Positions 1-8,290 of a DNA stretch of 19,990 bases are shown here, in pieces (the stretch's first letter is position 1; every line of letters starts with the position of its first letter). The stretch covers positions 1 to 19,990 of the forward strand of contig JANBQS010000363.1 of the NCBI GenBank assembly GCA_027577415.1, read 5' to 3'. The DNA is from Coemansia sp. RSA 922. Its lineage: Eukaryota > Kickxellomycota > Kickxellomycetes > Kickxellales > Kickxellaceae. Under the pieces are notes generated by a model, which saw only the letters and a list, made by a program, of their open reading frames with translations, was not told the DNA's origin and did not search any database. The translations under genes were made by a program, and so were the position numbers.

Positions 1-451
1 ATAGAGATAAAAGAGTACAATTGACTAATTCAATAAAATTGCTATCAAAAAAGAACAAGCTCAAAGTCGAGTTTGGCAGCTCATTATCATCAGCATCACT
101 GATCTGATCCGATAATCCCCATTCAAATAATGCAACCTCGTTATTTTTTTTTTGGGCCTGAATCATTTTCGTGCAGGTGACATGCAGTTAGCATACACTT
201 CTTGCCACCACTATGACAGCCCAAAGGCAAGACCACTGCTGAGCAATGATGTCCTCTGTAGTGTGAAAAGTGACAACAGGAGCAAAGGGGGAGTGCAAGG
301 GACTGAGGCGGAGAAGCAACAAATATCAAACACGCGGGAAAATGGTGGCGGCCCAAAGTGGGTGGCTGAGCAACCTTTATTATTTCGAATTGCCTATATT
401 TGGCTGACGTCCCGGGGGGAAGGGGCTCTAATGAGCAACCTATAAAAAGAC
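1..451. other. Left-edge intergenic region
   Basis: I see no convincing gene here. The open frames start with non-ATG codons or have unlikely composition. The only structured element is a plus-strand promoter-like arrangement at its right end: a CRE-like half site TGACGT at 405-410 and a TATA box at 441-448. A T10 run lies near position 145. Confidence 0.5.
405..448 (+). promoter_or_regulatory. CRE half-site plus TATA box, plus strand
   Basis: TGACGT at 405-410 is followed 30 bases later by TATAAAAA at 441-448 and then by a long C/T-rich stretch (about 455-510). TATA followed by a pyrimidine leader is how several real genes in this window begin. No sizeable ATG-initiated plus-strand ORF follows. 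The first ATG opens a 28-codon frame at 620-706 with four cysteines spaced C-x3-C-x-C-x2-C. The transcript would run antisense to the ORF at 452-766. Confidence 0.35.
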
Positions 452-766
452 CTATCCCTTCTTCTCTTCTTTGTTGCCCTTGTTTTTCTGTCCCTCCATT
501 TCCTTAGTTCTCTTTATCCAAAAAATATCAAACAGAGTCCGACAAACGACGATCCCTACACAGGCCATTGCAAACACACCCCGAACCGTCTCCACTCCAC
601 GTTTCTCAAACCACTGTACATGGTCCCTCCAAATATCTGTAGCCGCGAATGTGTCTGCGACTTTTGCAAACAGCAGGGTGGAAACAGCCCGCTTGACGAT
701 GGATAACCATCCGTTGCACTCCACATGGACCCGTTGACAATCCCCCTCCCCTGTTTTTTTTTGCAT
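452..766 (-). CDS. Hypothetical small membrane protein
   Basis: I do not recognise this 104-residue protein. The first in-frame ATG is at 766. Residues of about 60-85 (VRGVFAMACVGIVVCRTLF) form one plausible transmembrane helix. It is followed by a strongly basic and acidic tail of alternating Lys, Glu and Asn, with the topology typical of a small tail-anchored or single-pass organelle protein. Codon choice looks coding (GTC AAG CGG, CTG CTG). A TATATAAA box on the same strand at 828-835 sits about 60 bases upstream of the ATG. Against it: an out-of-frame ATG at 821, low-complexity sequence around the start, and no known homologue. The start could instead follow an intron ending in the AAAAACAG tract just after it. 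Confidence 0.35.
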   Translation of the reverse strand: MQKKTGEGDCQRVHVECNGWLSIVKRAVSTLLFAKVADTFAATDIWRDHVQWFEKRGVETVRGVFAMACVGIVVCRTLFDIFWIKRTKEMEGQKNKGNKEEKKG

Positions 767-827
767 ACCAGGCAAGGATCCAATGTCCGCCACCCACCCC
801 CCAAAATTTTTTTCTGAGCATGTCACA

Positions 828-835
828 TTTATATA
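828..835 (-). promoter_or_regulatory. TATA box for the ORF at 452-766
   Basis: The minus strand reads TATATAAA. It lies about 60 bases before the ATG at 766, which would give a short leader of some 30 bases. The plus strand across the same bases also reads as a TATA element (TATATAAAAAG, 830-840), so direction cannot be decided from the motif alone. Confidence 0.4.
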
Positions 836-1010
836 AAAAGATTATTGCACACACATGCTTTCTGCATTCTATTGTTTTTATTTTTTGAGACGAGTGCATT
901 AATTTTAAAGAGATGATTGGATTATAGACAAAAAAGTTTGGCTTGCTATTGCACAATTGCAGTGCTCGCAGACGTCCTCTTGTCCCCTATTCACTCCGCT
1001 CAACATGTGG

Positions 1011-1205
1011 TTAGTATAGCTTTTTACAGACTGGAATGGGGTAGCATGGAGCCATAAGACATTGTACGTTTTCTTCAACGCAAGTTGTGCCTGATTCGCA
1101 CAAGGTAGTCGTGCATGGATGTTCCTCATTATCAACACGAACAGATATGGCCGCGGCAGTGATGCTGCTTGCCATAAAACAAATTGCAATAATAACCGAC
1201 TTCAT
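1011..1205 (-). CDS. Small secreted six-cysteine peptide
   Basis: This 64-residue precursor begins with a clear signal peptide: MKSVIIAICFMASSITAAA, a Lys then a hydrophobic core then small residues suited to cleavage near residue 19-21. The mature part of about 44 residues carries six cysteines (31, 36, 42, 49, 54, 60), spaced C-x4-C-x5-C-x6-C-x4-C-x5-C, which suggests three disulfides. The pattern C...C..GT.CVE...QC...PC.P.P.C resembles short cysteine-rich repeats I recall in secreted proteins of fungi, oomycetes and bacteria; function is unknown there too. A strong TATAAATA box lies about 125 bases upstream on the same strand. Possible roles are a secreted inhibitor, effector or antimicrobial peptide, but the sequence does not choose between them. 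Confidence 0.7.
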   Translation of the reverse strand: MKSVIIAICFMASSITAAAISVRVDNEEHPCTTTLCESGTTCVEENVQCLMAPCYPIPVCKKLY

Positions 1206-1326
1206 TATTGTTCACAAATGCAATTATTCAGAGAGAGAAAAGTGGAAGAATAGTATCAAGGAAAACAATAGGTAACTGTAATGATGTTCCGGTTTCTTTC
1301 TCCCCAAACATATCTGGCGTTCTCTC

Positions 1327-1334
1327 TATTTATA
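1327..1334 (-). promoter_or_regulatory. TATA box of the secreted cysteine-rich peptide
   Basis: The minus strand reads GTATAAATAGAG, a near-perfect eukaryotic TATA box. It lies about 125 bases before the ATG at 1205, so transcription would start about 95 bases before the coding region. The leader on the minus strand is purine/pyrimidine mixed with no ATG close to the start. Confidence 0.6.
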
Positions 1335-1989
1335 CTTGCCAAACTCATCTATTTTAACGCCTAGCAGCCTTGCTTATTAATTTGGATAACTGCCATACTC
1401 AGTGACCTATTGCGCCTCTTTTTTGTTAGTTAATGCACATGTTTTCTTCCGAAGATGCATGCAGCTATCCGTGCATTTGCCCGAACTATTATCCATCCTG
1501 CATTTTTTGGCTAATGACTGAGACATAAGCTGCCCACATAGTTCAGGTTATTAGTAAAGAGCATCTTGGCTAGGGTAAGGATAAAGGAGGAGACCAAAAA
1601 AGGTGCACAAAATAAATGCAAGCTAAATGAGACTAGTGGAGAAGAAAAGGGCTGGTAGAAGAAAAAGTGGTACCCAAAAAAAAAATGCAAAAGTCTCGCA
1701 TGCTGGCTTGCAGCAACAATGCCCAGGAAGGAGACATCCCTTGTCACCTTCCTGGAAGTGCTTTTGGCCATCTATTTTTACACATGACTGTGCCGTTGCT
1801 TCTTTTTGACAAAGGGAAGCGGATACTTTGAAAACCCCTTTTAAAACGTGTGGTAAAGAAGCGCTTGCCTCGCACCCGTTGATTGGAGAAGCCAGACATG
1901 CCAAGAGCAAGCTTCACAAAAGTCCCCTACTACCGCAACTGAGAAGAAAAAAAAACTGCCGACAGCAAGCCCTGGCAATTTTCTTTTTT
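1335..1989. other. Intergenic region between divergent genes
   Basis: This stretch separates the minus-strand cysteine-rich peptide from the plus-strand gene at 2132. It holds the promoters of both and a strong hairpin (1723-1755), and is otherwise A/T-rich with homopolymer runs. The ORFs here have non-ATG starts or unlikely composition and I do not consider them genes. Confidence 0.5.
1723..1755. repeat. Inverted repeat / hairpin
   Basis: Two 14-base arms (1723-1736 and 1742-1755) pair at 13 of 14 positions around a 5-base loop TCCCT. The outer nine bases CCAGGAAGG/CCTTCCTGG are a perfect inverted repeat. It is the strongest short hairpin I noticed in the window. It lies in a non-coding gap between divergent genes and has no T-run suggestive of a polymerase III end. 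Confidence 0.7.
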
Positions 1990-1997
1990 TATAAAAG
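1990..1997 (+). promoter_or_regulatory. TATA box of the gene at 2132
   Basis: TATAAAAG preceded by a T-run, about 135 bases before the ATG at 2132. The expected leader then contains the TTTCC tandem repeat at 2006-2065. Confidence 0.55.
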
Positions 1998-2005
1998 CAG
2001 ACAGC

Positions 2006-2065
2006 TTTCTTTTCCTTTCTTTTCCTTTCTTTTCCTTTCCTTTCCTTTCCTTTCCTTTCCTTTCC
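2006..2065 (+). repeat. (TTTCC)n pentanucleotide microsatellite, 12 units
   Basis: Twelve consecutive five-base units, nine TTTCC and three TTTCT. The TTTCT units are all at the 5' end, alternating with TTTCC. The array falls in the predicted 5' leader of the gene at 2132, between its TATA box and ATG, so length changes would alter the leader. Confidence 0.9.
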
Positions 2066-2131
2066 TCCCATTCCTCCTAGCATATTTACATAGCTTGTTC
2101 TTTTTGTCATTAAAACACTATTGAAATCGAC

Positions 2132-2557
2132 ATGGAGTTCAAAACCCCCCAACCAAGAGCTGGCGGAACTGTGTTAGTTTACGACTTGACTGGTGACACA
2201 AATATGTCTCAAGTAACTGTGGATGAGTCCTTTAAACTAGTCTCTCACTTAAAGACTGAGCTACAAAAGTTTGACCGGTACAAGGATGGCAACTTTGATA
2301 TTAGATTCATTGAAACGACCAAATCTACTTGGCTTTCGTGGTATTATACGGCAAAAAGAGATGCAGGTAGAGTTCGTGGTGGCAATGATTCCACAAATCC
2401 AACTTCTGACGACGACCCACTCCAGTATAAGGAGAGCTTAGTATACTTTGTTAATATGCATGCAAAGGCTAAACCGGAAAACCTTACTGGACAAACTGAT
2501 TCGGCAAGCGCTGCATCTGATCTAGAATTGGCCAAGGCAGGATTTGTTGTAGTTTAG
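2132..2557 (+). CDS. Hypothetical 141-residue protein
   Basis: I do not recognise this protein. It is soluble and polar, with no signal peptide and no membrane segment. The N-terminal part (GGTVLVYDLTGD, residues 11-22) looks like a beta-strand followed by an acidic turn. Residues 30-75 are mixed and helical with aromatic clusters (TWLSWYYTAKRD), and residues 80-141 are low-complexity, rich in Asp, Ser, Thr and Ala. The start is the first ATG after a clear TATA box and pyrimidine-rich leader, and the coding frame is uninterrupted to TAG. Codon use is more A/T-rich than in the GH20 gene downstream. It is probably a lineage-specific cytosolic or nuclear protein. Confidence 0.6.
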   Translation: MEFKTPQPRAGGTVLVYDLTGDTNMSQVTVDESFKLVSHLKTELQKFDRYKDGNFDIRFIETTKSTWLSWYYTAKRDAGRVRGGNDSTNPTSDDDPLQYKESLVYFVNMHAKAKPENLTGQTDSASAASDLELAKAGFVVV

Positions 2558-3012
2558 TTGGAAGGAAAAAATAAAATAAAAAAATGCTATTTGATAGTAT
2601 ACTTTTTTGGGAGCGAAACCGGCAACAAAAGCAATGCCAGTATGCCGCCTGTTTTATAGTCTCGCTATATATAAGCAATAAACTACAACATATCACGTAT
2701 TGTTCAATTACAGATGGCGAGCTGCACAAGTAAAGATATCTGCTCTCCGCCACTCGCCATTAATTGGCACCAGCGCCATCATACGTGCTTTTTTGTATGT
2801 CTACTGCAATCCCTAATCAGATCTGGGCTGCAACTCTACCCCCCGCACACTTTGAGCATGCTTGGGTCTACTGGTTTTAGACCGTGAGAGAGATATGGAA
2901 GTATTGGCTTGCTCACTTCTACATGTACAGGTGAGAGACCACTTGGAAAAAGGCTTTTTCTTTTCTTTTTTTTTTAGTTTCACCTATTCGATTTTATCTT
3001 CTACTATTCCCA

Positions 3013-3378
3013 ATGAACATTATCCGAGTCGCAGCGATTCTGTTCCTTACCAGCCATTGTTTGGCGAGTGATGTACAGAAAAAGGGTCTCATGTACCCCC
3101 GGATAGTTGAACTGGCTGATACAAAGACGGGTTCGGTTGGTGAGCATGTAATTTACGGCAAACTAGCACAGGCATTGGGAGATGTGCGCTCTTCCGAAAA
3201 GCTAAGCTACATGCTTGTATCTCCCGAGTTCCGAGAGGGGTTACTTTCACTAATTGCGACAGTAAATTTGGTCAGATCAGATTCTATAGATGATCCCGAA
3301 GGAGTTGGTAACTTTGACTACTTGCTTGGCAGGATACGTAAAACATACGCCGAGTCGTTGAAAAGATTCTTCGAGTAA
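3013..3378 (+). CDS. Small secreted protein, function unknown
   Basis: A 121-residue precursor with a typical signal peptide (MNIIRVAAILFLTSHCLAS, cleavage near residue 19). The mature part of about 100 residues has no cysteine. It is predicted helical from composition: residues 40-121 alternate charged and hydrophobic residues, ending in a basic helix with RKTYAESLKRFF. No family motif is apparent. The start is supported by the signal peptide and by a strong pyrimidine tract just upstream. The ATG overlaps the stop of an upstream frame (AUGA) that begins at 2895. Like the cysteine-rich peptide at 1011-1205 it belongs to the small secreted class, but it shares no sequence with it. Confidence 0.6.
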   Translation: MNIIRVAAILFLTSHCLASDVQKKGLMYPRIVELADTKTGSVGEHVIYGKLAQALGDVRSSEKLSYMLVSPEFREGLLSLIATVNLVRSDSIDDPEGVGNFDYLLGRIRKTYAESLKRFFE

Positions 3379-4136
3379 CGATCCAGTTTTAGATTTTCTA
3401 CATGCTAATATATTTACAAAAATGATCTCACATTTTTTTTGTTCTTGGCGGCAACGGACTTCGGGAGTCGTTAGAAGTTGGTGGTGACCCTGTGACAAAA
3501 AAGAAAACATTCTAGAACACCCAGTAGTTCACACGCCTGGCCGATTATTTGACCGCTTTGGTGTTATAAAATCTTGTTCACGTTATTCCGTTGCAGGGAT
3601 TTTCATCCACAATAATCACCGACGACGCTATGACCTAGCCAATGTGCGCTCTTTTTTCGGCAATAGTCAGCTGCTCGAGTTGAATTGGCAGATAAGAGAC
3701 GACCCAAAAAGGTGCGGAATTAGCGGAATCGGCACCCGCGTGCTATCTAGTGCATGTTCGATTCCATGGGATTTGTAGGAACGCACTACTGCATAGAAGA
3801 TCCTTTCCAAAAAAAAGTATGTTCCTTAAATGCGTGTACTAGATAAAAAAGACAAGATAGCATTTTTCCGCACCAATCACTTTGGACAGATGCTCTGAGC
3901 TTCTGCAGCACCTGACCGCTGCTCATGTTGTCTTACACAACTGCAAGGCAAAACATAAGAAGCAGATATGATATAAAGGCTAAACAGCAGGGCGCCTTAC
4001 CAACTCATGGCCATTGTCTTTCAAGCAACAATTGACTCTTTTATTTGTCTAGCAAAAACATTATTATCTCAGCTCGATCGCCTTTCTCTTTATCTGTTAG
4101 TACAGTCTCTTTAATATCTAGCCCGTATCCACGACC
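3379..4136. other. Intergenic region upstream of the GH20 gene
   Basis: There is no credible gene in this stretch of about 760 bases. A TATAAAAT at 3565-3572 has no usable ORF behind it. TATAAAGG at 3972-3979 is the likely promoter element of the GH20 gene. A GTTCGATTCC string near 3758 looks like a tRNA T-loop but has no paired stem. Confidence 0.5.
3972..3979 (+). promoter_or_regulatory. TATA box of the GH20 hexosaminidase gene
   Basis: TATAAAGG about 158 bases before the ATG at 4137. The intervening leader is A/T- and pyrimidine-rich, with no ATG close to the start codon. Confidence 0.5.
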
Positions 4137-6425
4137 ATGAAGCGTGTTAGCATCGTGCTTTTGGCCGCCCTAGTCGCCGCCAGCGTAGCAGGCACCGTAG
4201 CCAGTCCACTCCCTGACAGCGGCGTTGTTTCACTCCAGCCGTCAAAGACCTCAAGCAACTGCGCTAACCCGACTCCCTTTGTCATTCCCAGCCTACAGGA
4301 GTGGAGGGGGTCCAAGGGCGACTGGAAGCTGAGCAAGAACACGCGCATCGTCATCGATCCCGCCTTCGCCAAGGGCATTCCCGCGGATTCCAAGCATACG
4401 TTCATGGCAAACCCCGCCAATTTGCAGCAGTACGCCGCTAGCTTCCAGGCCGATATCAAGCAAGTCACTGGGTTGGATCTCCAAGTCGTAGTCTCGAGCA
4501 AGTGTGGCAAGGACGACATTTTCCTCACTCTGGGTGCCGACGCCAAGGACCCTCATCTGGACAACGAAGGATACCTCCTCGATATTGGCAAACAGGGTAT
4601 TGCTATTCAGGCTGTCACTTCTCGCGGAGCCTTTTGGGGTACGCGCACACTGCTGCAAATGCTGATCCTCGCTGACGAGAACGACTATACACTGCCTCAA
4701 GGTAACGCTCGCGATTTCCCTAACTACGGCGAGCGCAAGTTCATGCAAGATATTGCTCGCAAGCCTATTCCCATTTCCGATCTCAAGGAGTACGCGGCAC
4801 TGACGTCGTTCTACAAGTTCAACACTTATCATATCCACCTTAACGACAATCCGGGTATGCAAAACAAGGCTACGAACAAGGACTGGGCTTCTTTGTACTC
4901 TGGATTCCGCCTCAAATCCGACAACCCCGCTTTCTCCATGTACGCCAACAACGATACGTCTTATACTAAGCAAGATATGCGCGAGTACCAGGACTTTGTC
5001 AAGGCCCGCGGTATGGATCTGATTCCTGAGATCGATACGCCTGCACATTCACTGTGCTTCACAAAGTTCCATCCCGAGTGGTCTATCCAAAACACTACGG
5101 CACGCGGCGACTGGCTGGATCTAGGTAACCAAGAAGTATGGACGTTTATCGAGGACCTGTGGACCGAGTTTGTTGGCTGGTTCGATTCGAGCGAGATTAG
5201 TATTGGCGCCGACGAGTACGACGCGACCAAGGGCGACCTGGCTCGCAAGTTTGTCAACCACTTCCACGACTACTTTGCTACGAACTTTAACCGCACCATC
5301 CGCATGTGGGGCTCAGACGTCAAGCTACCTGGCACGATCGAGATCAATAAGAGTATCCACACGGACCACTGGGACTGGACGTACTCCAACCCTGTCGACT
5401 TGGTGAAGCGGGGACACAAGGTCAGCAACCTCAATGCGCCCGACGTCTACATGGTTCCTCGCTCGCAGTCGTACTGGGACTACATCGACGACAAGAAGAT
5501 CTACGACCTCTGGCTTCCTCATATCTTTGACATTTTGGACCGCACCAACTCTAGCCGCAACCTGAGCCCCAACGAGCCGCTACTGACTGGCGGTGGGTTT
5601 GCTAACTGGAACGACTTCCTTTCCGAATCTGTTACGCGTGTCGAGCTGTACGACAGAGTATCCAAGACCGCGGGCGCCTTTGCCGAGAAGCTCTGGGCCG
5701 GAGAAAAGAGCACTGCCAGTATTTCGTACGACAAGTGGTCGCCGTTGGCCAAGAAGCTGCGCGAGAACATTCCTGGCGTTACTCTGAGGCATAGACCGGC
5801 GACCAAGGGTCAGTTCGTCATTAACTATGACTTTGAGGATGGCACTGTCAAGGACAAGTCGGGTAACGAGTACGACGGCAAGCTCAACAACGGCGCCAAG
5901 GTCGTTGATGCTGGCGAAGGTCACGGTAAGGCCGTACAGCTGTCGCCAGACTCGTTCATCAGCACGCCCCTAGAGAGCATCGCTTACCCTTATGCTGTTG
6001 GTCTTTGGGTCAAGCCCAGTGGTAACCAGGCCGCCAACGCTGTGATCCTCGAATCGGGTGACGGCAAGCTGCTTATTAGCAATGGTACCTCGCCTACCGT
6101 TACCTTTGAGCAAGACGGAAACCAGTACAACACTCAGATTATCCTCCCGGCTGATACCTGGTCGCACATCGCCTTTTCTGCCGACGGAAGCAAGACTTCT
6201 GTCTTTTACAATATGAGGCGCGTGGCGATGGTCAACTACTACAACTCCAGGTGGGACGTGCTGCGTAATGAGACCATGGTCGTTACTGCTCCTATCCGTA
6301 ACATTGGCAGTGCTAGCGGCAACAGCGTCAATGGTCTAGTTGATGGCTTCTTCGTTCTCGATCGCGCTACCTATGGTGGCGAGATGTCTTTCCTTGGCAA
6401 GCACTATGCTAATGCCCTTCCTTGA
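4137..6425 (+). CDS. Secreted GH20 beta-N-acetylhexosaminidase with C-terminal LamG-like domain
   Basis: A 762-residue enzyme that would release terminal N-acetylglucosamine or N-acetylgalactosamine from chitin oligosaccharides or glycans outside the cell. The signal peptide spans residues 1 to about 20-23. A GH20b-type alpha/beta domain lies at about 55-195 (DNEGYLLDI, AFWGTRTLLQML). The GH20 catalytic barrel is at about 199-545, with IHLND (233-237), LIPEIDTPAHS (295-305), the catalytic Asp359-Glu360 pair in IGADEYD, and a late LWAGE motif at about 519-523. Residues of about 560-750 form a concanavalin-like LamG domain (FEDGTVKDKSGN, YAVGLWVKP). Several N-glycosylation sequons are present. 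Codons end mostly in G or C (AAG, GCC, CGC), consistent with high expression. The domain order is closer to bacterial GH20 enzymes than to the compact NAG1 type of filamentous fungi. Confidence 0.93.
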   Translation: MKRVSIVLLAALVAASVAGTVASPLPDSGVVSLQPSKTSSNCANPTPFVIPSLQEWRGSKGDWKLSKNTRIVIDPAFAKGIPADSKHTFMANPANLQQYAASFQADIKQVTGLDLQVVVSSKCGKDDIFLTLGADAKDPHLDNEGYLLDIGKQGIAIQAVTSRGAFWGTRTLLQMLILADENDYTLPQGNARDFPNYGERKFMQDIARKPIPISDLKEYAALTSFYKFNTYHIHLNDNPGMQNKATNKDWASLYSGFRLKSDNPAFSMYANNDTSYTKQDMREYQDFVKARGMDLIPEIDTPAHSLCFTKFHPEWSIQNTTARGDWLDLGNQEVWTFIEDLWTEFVGWFDSSEISIGADEYDATKGDLARKFVNHFHDYFATNFNRTIRMWGSDVKLPGTIEINKSIHTDHWDWTYSNPVDLVKRGHKVSNLNAPDVYMVPRSQSYWDYIDDKKIYDLWLPHIFDILDRTNSSRNLSPNEPLLTGGGFANWNDFLSESVTRVELYDRVSKTAGAFAEKLWAGEKSTASISYDKWSPLAKKLRENIPGVTLRHRPATKGQFVINYDFEDGTVKDKSGNEYDGKLNNGAKVVDAGEGHGKAVQLSPDSFISTPLESIAYPYAVGLWVKPSGNQAANAVILESGDGKLLISNGTSPTVTFEQDGNQYNTQIILPADTWSHIAFSADGSKTSVFYNMRRVAMVNYYNSRWDVLRNETMVVTAPIRNIGSASGNSVNGLVDGFFVLDRATYGGEMSFLGKHYANALP

Positions 6426-6595
6426 GCCATTAGGTCTTTTTTTATCTTTTACGTTTAATTTCATCACCATCCCATTAATTTTGGATTTCTCATATGAGCT
6501 TGACTATACGCACAAGCTTTTGCGCAAAAAAATAATATTATTATTATTACTCCTCGGGCCATTACTATTAAGTTTTTTTATTAGCAACACCATAT

Positions 6596-8284
6596 ATGCC
6601 TTCTCTATCCCTGATTCAGACCCTGCCTCAGCATATCATTCAGAGAATAGTTCATCATGTAACGGGATGTTCGCGCCTAAGGCATAACGGGTCTCTCTAT
6701 GACCACAACGACCGCCCCGAGTTGCTTACACCGTTACTCTGGGTCTGTAGCAACTTTCGGCATGTTTTGTACTCGCTGTATAGCAAACAGTTCAATATTC
6801 GCCTTTTTAACGACCCTAGCAGTGGGTCTGGCGGCTCTTGGACCTCCTGGCCACACGACCTCGAGCTGGTTAGTAGGCCTTCACTCAGCTTTGCAACGAC
6901 ACTGTCTATCGTCGCAGATACGCGCTTAGTTTACTCAGGCGATGCATTGAAAATGATTTTAAACTCTCCGTTACGAACTGCCTTGTTTCCAAAGGTTCGC
7001 TCGCTGATCTGCTCTTTTATTTGGTTGCCGCCTGATTGGAACTATTATGACCCAGAGGACGTGGAGGCAAACATTTGCGCGTTTGTGGAGCGAGTCAAGC
7101 AGGTGGTACCTATGGTTAACAAGGTCTCGATTCGTTCCAATGAAGCTGACAACATGGGGCAATTATCAGAAGACGAGTACTTTGGCTATTTGACTTCCCA
7201 TCTTTACCAGCTTGCGAGTCGTATATCGTACACCGCCGATGCACCGTTTAACCCTATGGAGTTGCAGTTAGGTCTTATCCACAACCTGACTAGTCTTGAA
7301 TGCGAGAGCAATATCGACTCTATCAGCAACATTGTGCAAGTAGCGAGACAGAGTGCGCAGACCCTGCAGAAACTGACACTTGCTTATCAGCTTCAGATTG
7401 ATATCGCCGATCTCGTTCAGAACCCTGGCGGCGACTATGTAGAGTATCCGTGTCTGAGTACACTATTTCTGGACCTGAATACATATCCGAGCTTCCCCCC
7501 TCTGTCGGTCGACAGCGGTGTGGTGTTATTCCCCGGTCTTAAAAGCATAAACGTCAGTTATGATTACCCGTTTGGCGACGACGCACTATTCAGGGGCAAC
7601 ACAGCGACATTGGAGTATTTGCGTGTAGCACCAGGCCCCGAGTTTTGCAATGTTGTACGCAGATACAAGGTGTTTACGCCTACCAGCCACCCGAAGCTAC
7701 AGTGGGTTGAGAGCGTGCGGCTACCGATTGGTATGGAAACCCAATTTGCCTCGACAGAATCGCATTTACGGTTTATGCTGAACATCGCACCTGATGCGGC
7801 TGTGAAAGTTATCGACGACATTCCGGCTGGCGAGGAGACGTTCCTAGCACTAAACCAACTTTCAGATCACACTTTTATGCAAGTGCTCAATCTGGGAAGC
7901 ACGCAGCTGATGCTCTGGGAAGTCATCCATATAGTCAAGTCGCTTCCTATTTTGTCGGATCTGGTCTGCCAATCAACGGGGCTTGGCACGTACTTTGAGG
8001 ATATCGCGGTGGATATGCTCCCGGTTTATGTACGTGGCATTCAAGTTCCGCTGAGAGAGCGGTTCCGGTGCTGGCGCCTGGGGGATGTCAATAGCAGCAG
8101 TCTCAAGGAGACCGTGATGTGCATTCTGGTGGTCGCGATGACGTTTTCTAACTTTAGCTATGCCAATCTGCCAAACTCGATATTGCACGAGTACATGGAG
8201 CTGATGAAAGAAACCCTCGAATCAGACGAGTGTGTAGAAGTTGCGCCACGTCTACGACGCTTGCTATTTGATAAAACAGTTTAG
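6596..8284 (+). CDS. F-box-like protein of the Coemansia-type expanded family
   Basis: A 562-residue protein without signal peptide or membrane span. Residues 4-24 (LSLIQTLPQHIIQRIVHHV) form an F-box-like first helix. They are followed by the family signature LLTPLLWVCSNFRHVLYSLY at about 43-62. The rest is a long alternating leucine-rich stretch with weak repeat character (for example FPGLKSINVSY and TLQKLTLAYQL), likely an irregular LRR-type substrate-binding region. By analogy such proteins bind SKP1 and direct substrates to ubiquitin ligation, but the F-box is divergent and this is inferred. The ATG at 6596 directly precedes the domain. Codon bias is weaker than in the GH20 gene next door, suggesting low expression. 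The reading frame is intact. Confidence 0.8.
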   Translation: MPSLSLIQTLPQHIIQRIVHHVTGCSRLRHNGSLYDHNDRPELLTPLLWVCSNFRHVLYSLYSKQFNIRLFNDPSSGSGGSWTSWPHDLELVSRPSLSFATTLSIVADTRLVYSGDALKMILNSPLRTALFPKVRSLICSFIWLPPDWNYYDPEDVEANICAFVERVKQVVPMVNKVSIRSNEADNMGQLSEDEYFGYLTSHLYQLASRISYTADAPFNPMELQLGLIHNLTSLECESNIDSISNIVQVARQSAQTLQKLTLAYQLQIDIADLVQNPGGDYVEYPCLSTLFLDLNTYPSFPPLSVDSGVVLFPGLKSINVSYDYPFGDDALFRGNTATLEYLRVAPGPEFCNVVRRYKVFTPTSHPKLQWVESVRLPIGMETQFASTESHLRFMLNIAPDAAVKVIDDIPAGEETFLALNQLSDHTFMQVLNLGSTQLMLWEVIHIVKSLPILSDLVCQSTGLGTYFEDIAVDMLPVYVRGIQVPLRERFRCWRLGDVNSSSLKETVMCILVVAMTFSNFSYANLPNSILHEYMELMKETLESDECVEVAPRLRRLLFDKTV

Positions 8285-8290
8285 TATTGA

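Noticed and set aside
1828..2124. 98-codon ORF over the TTTCC microsatellite
   Set aside because: Its C-terminal half is only the translated repeat (SFPFLSFPFL). It starts with a non-ATG codon and overlaps the promoter of the gene at 2132.
2895..3015. Short upstream frame with a 47-base intron-like segment (GTGAGA 2931 to AG 2977) before the gene at 3013
   Set aside because: Splicing gives only a 24-residue peptide ending at the ATG of the next gene. It may be an upstream ORF, but there is no evidence that it is a gene.
3745..3775. tRNA T-loop-like GTTCGATTCC
   Set aside because: The flanking bases do not form the 5-bp T stem with the proper loop, and no acceptor or anticodon arm could be placed.
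4293..5048. 251-codon open frame on the minus strand inside the GH20 gene
   Set aside because: It is a mirror of a highly codon-biased real gene with all catalytic motifs on the plus strand. Long antisense frames arise easily from such bias.
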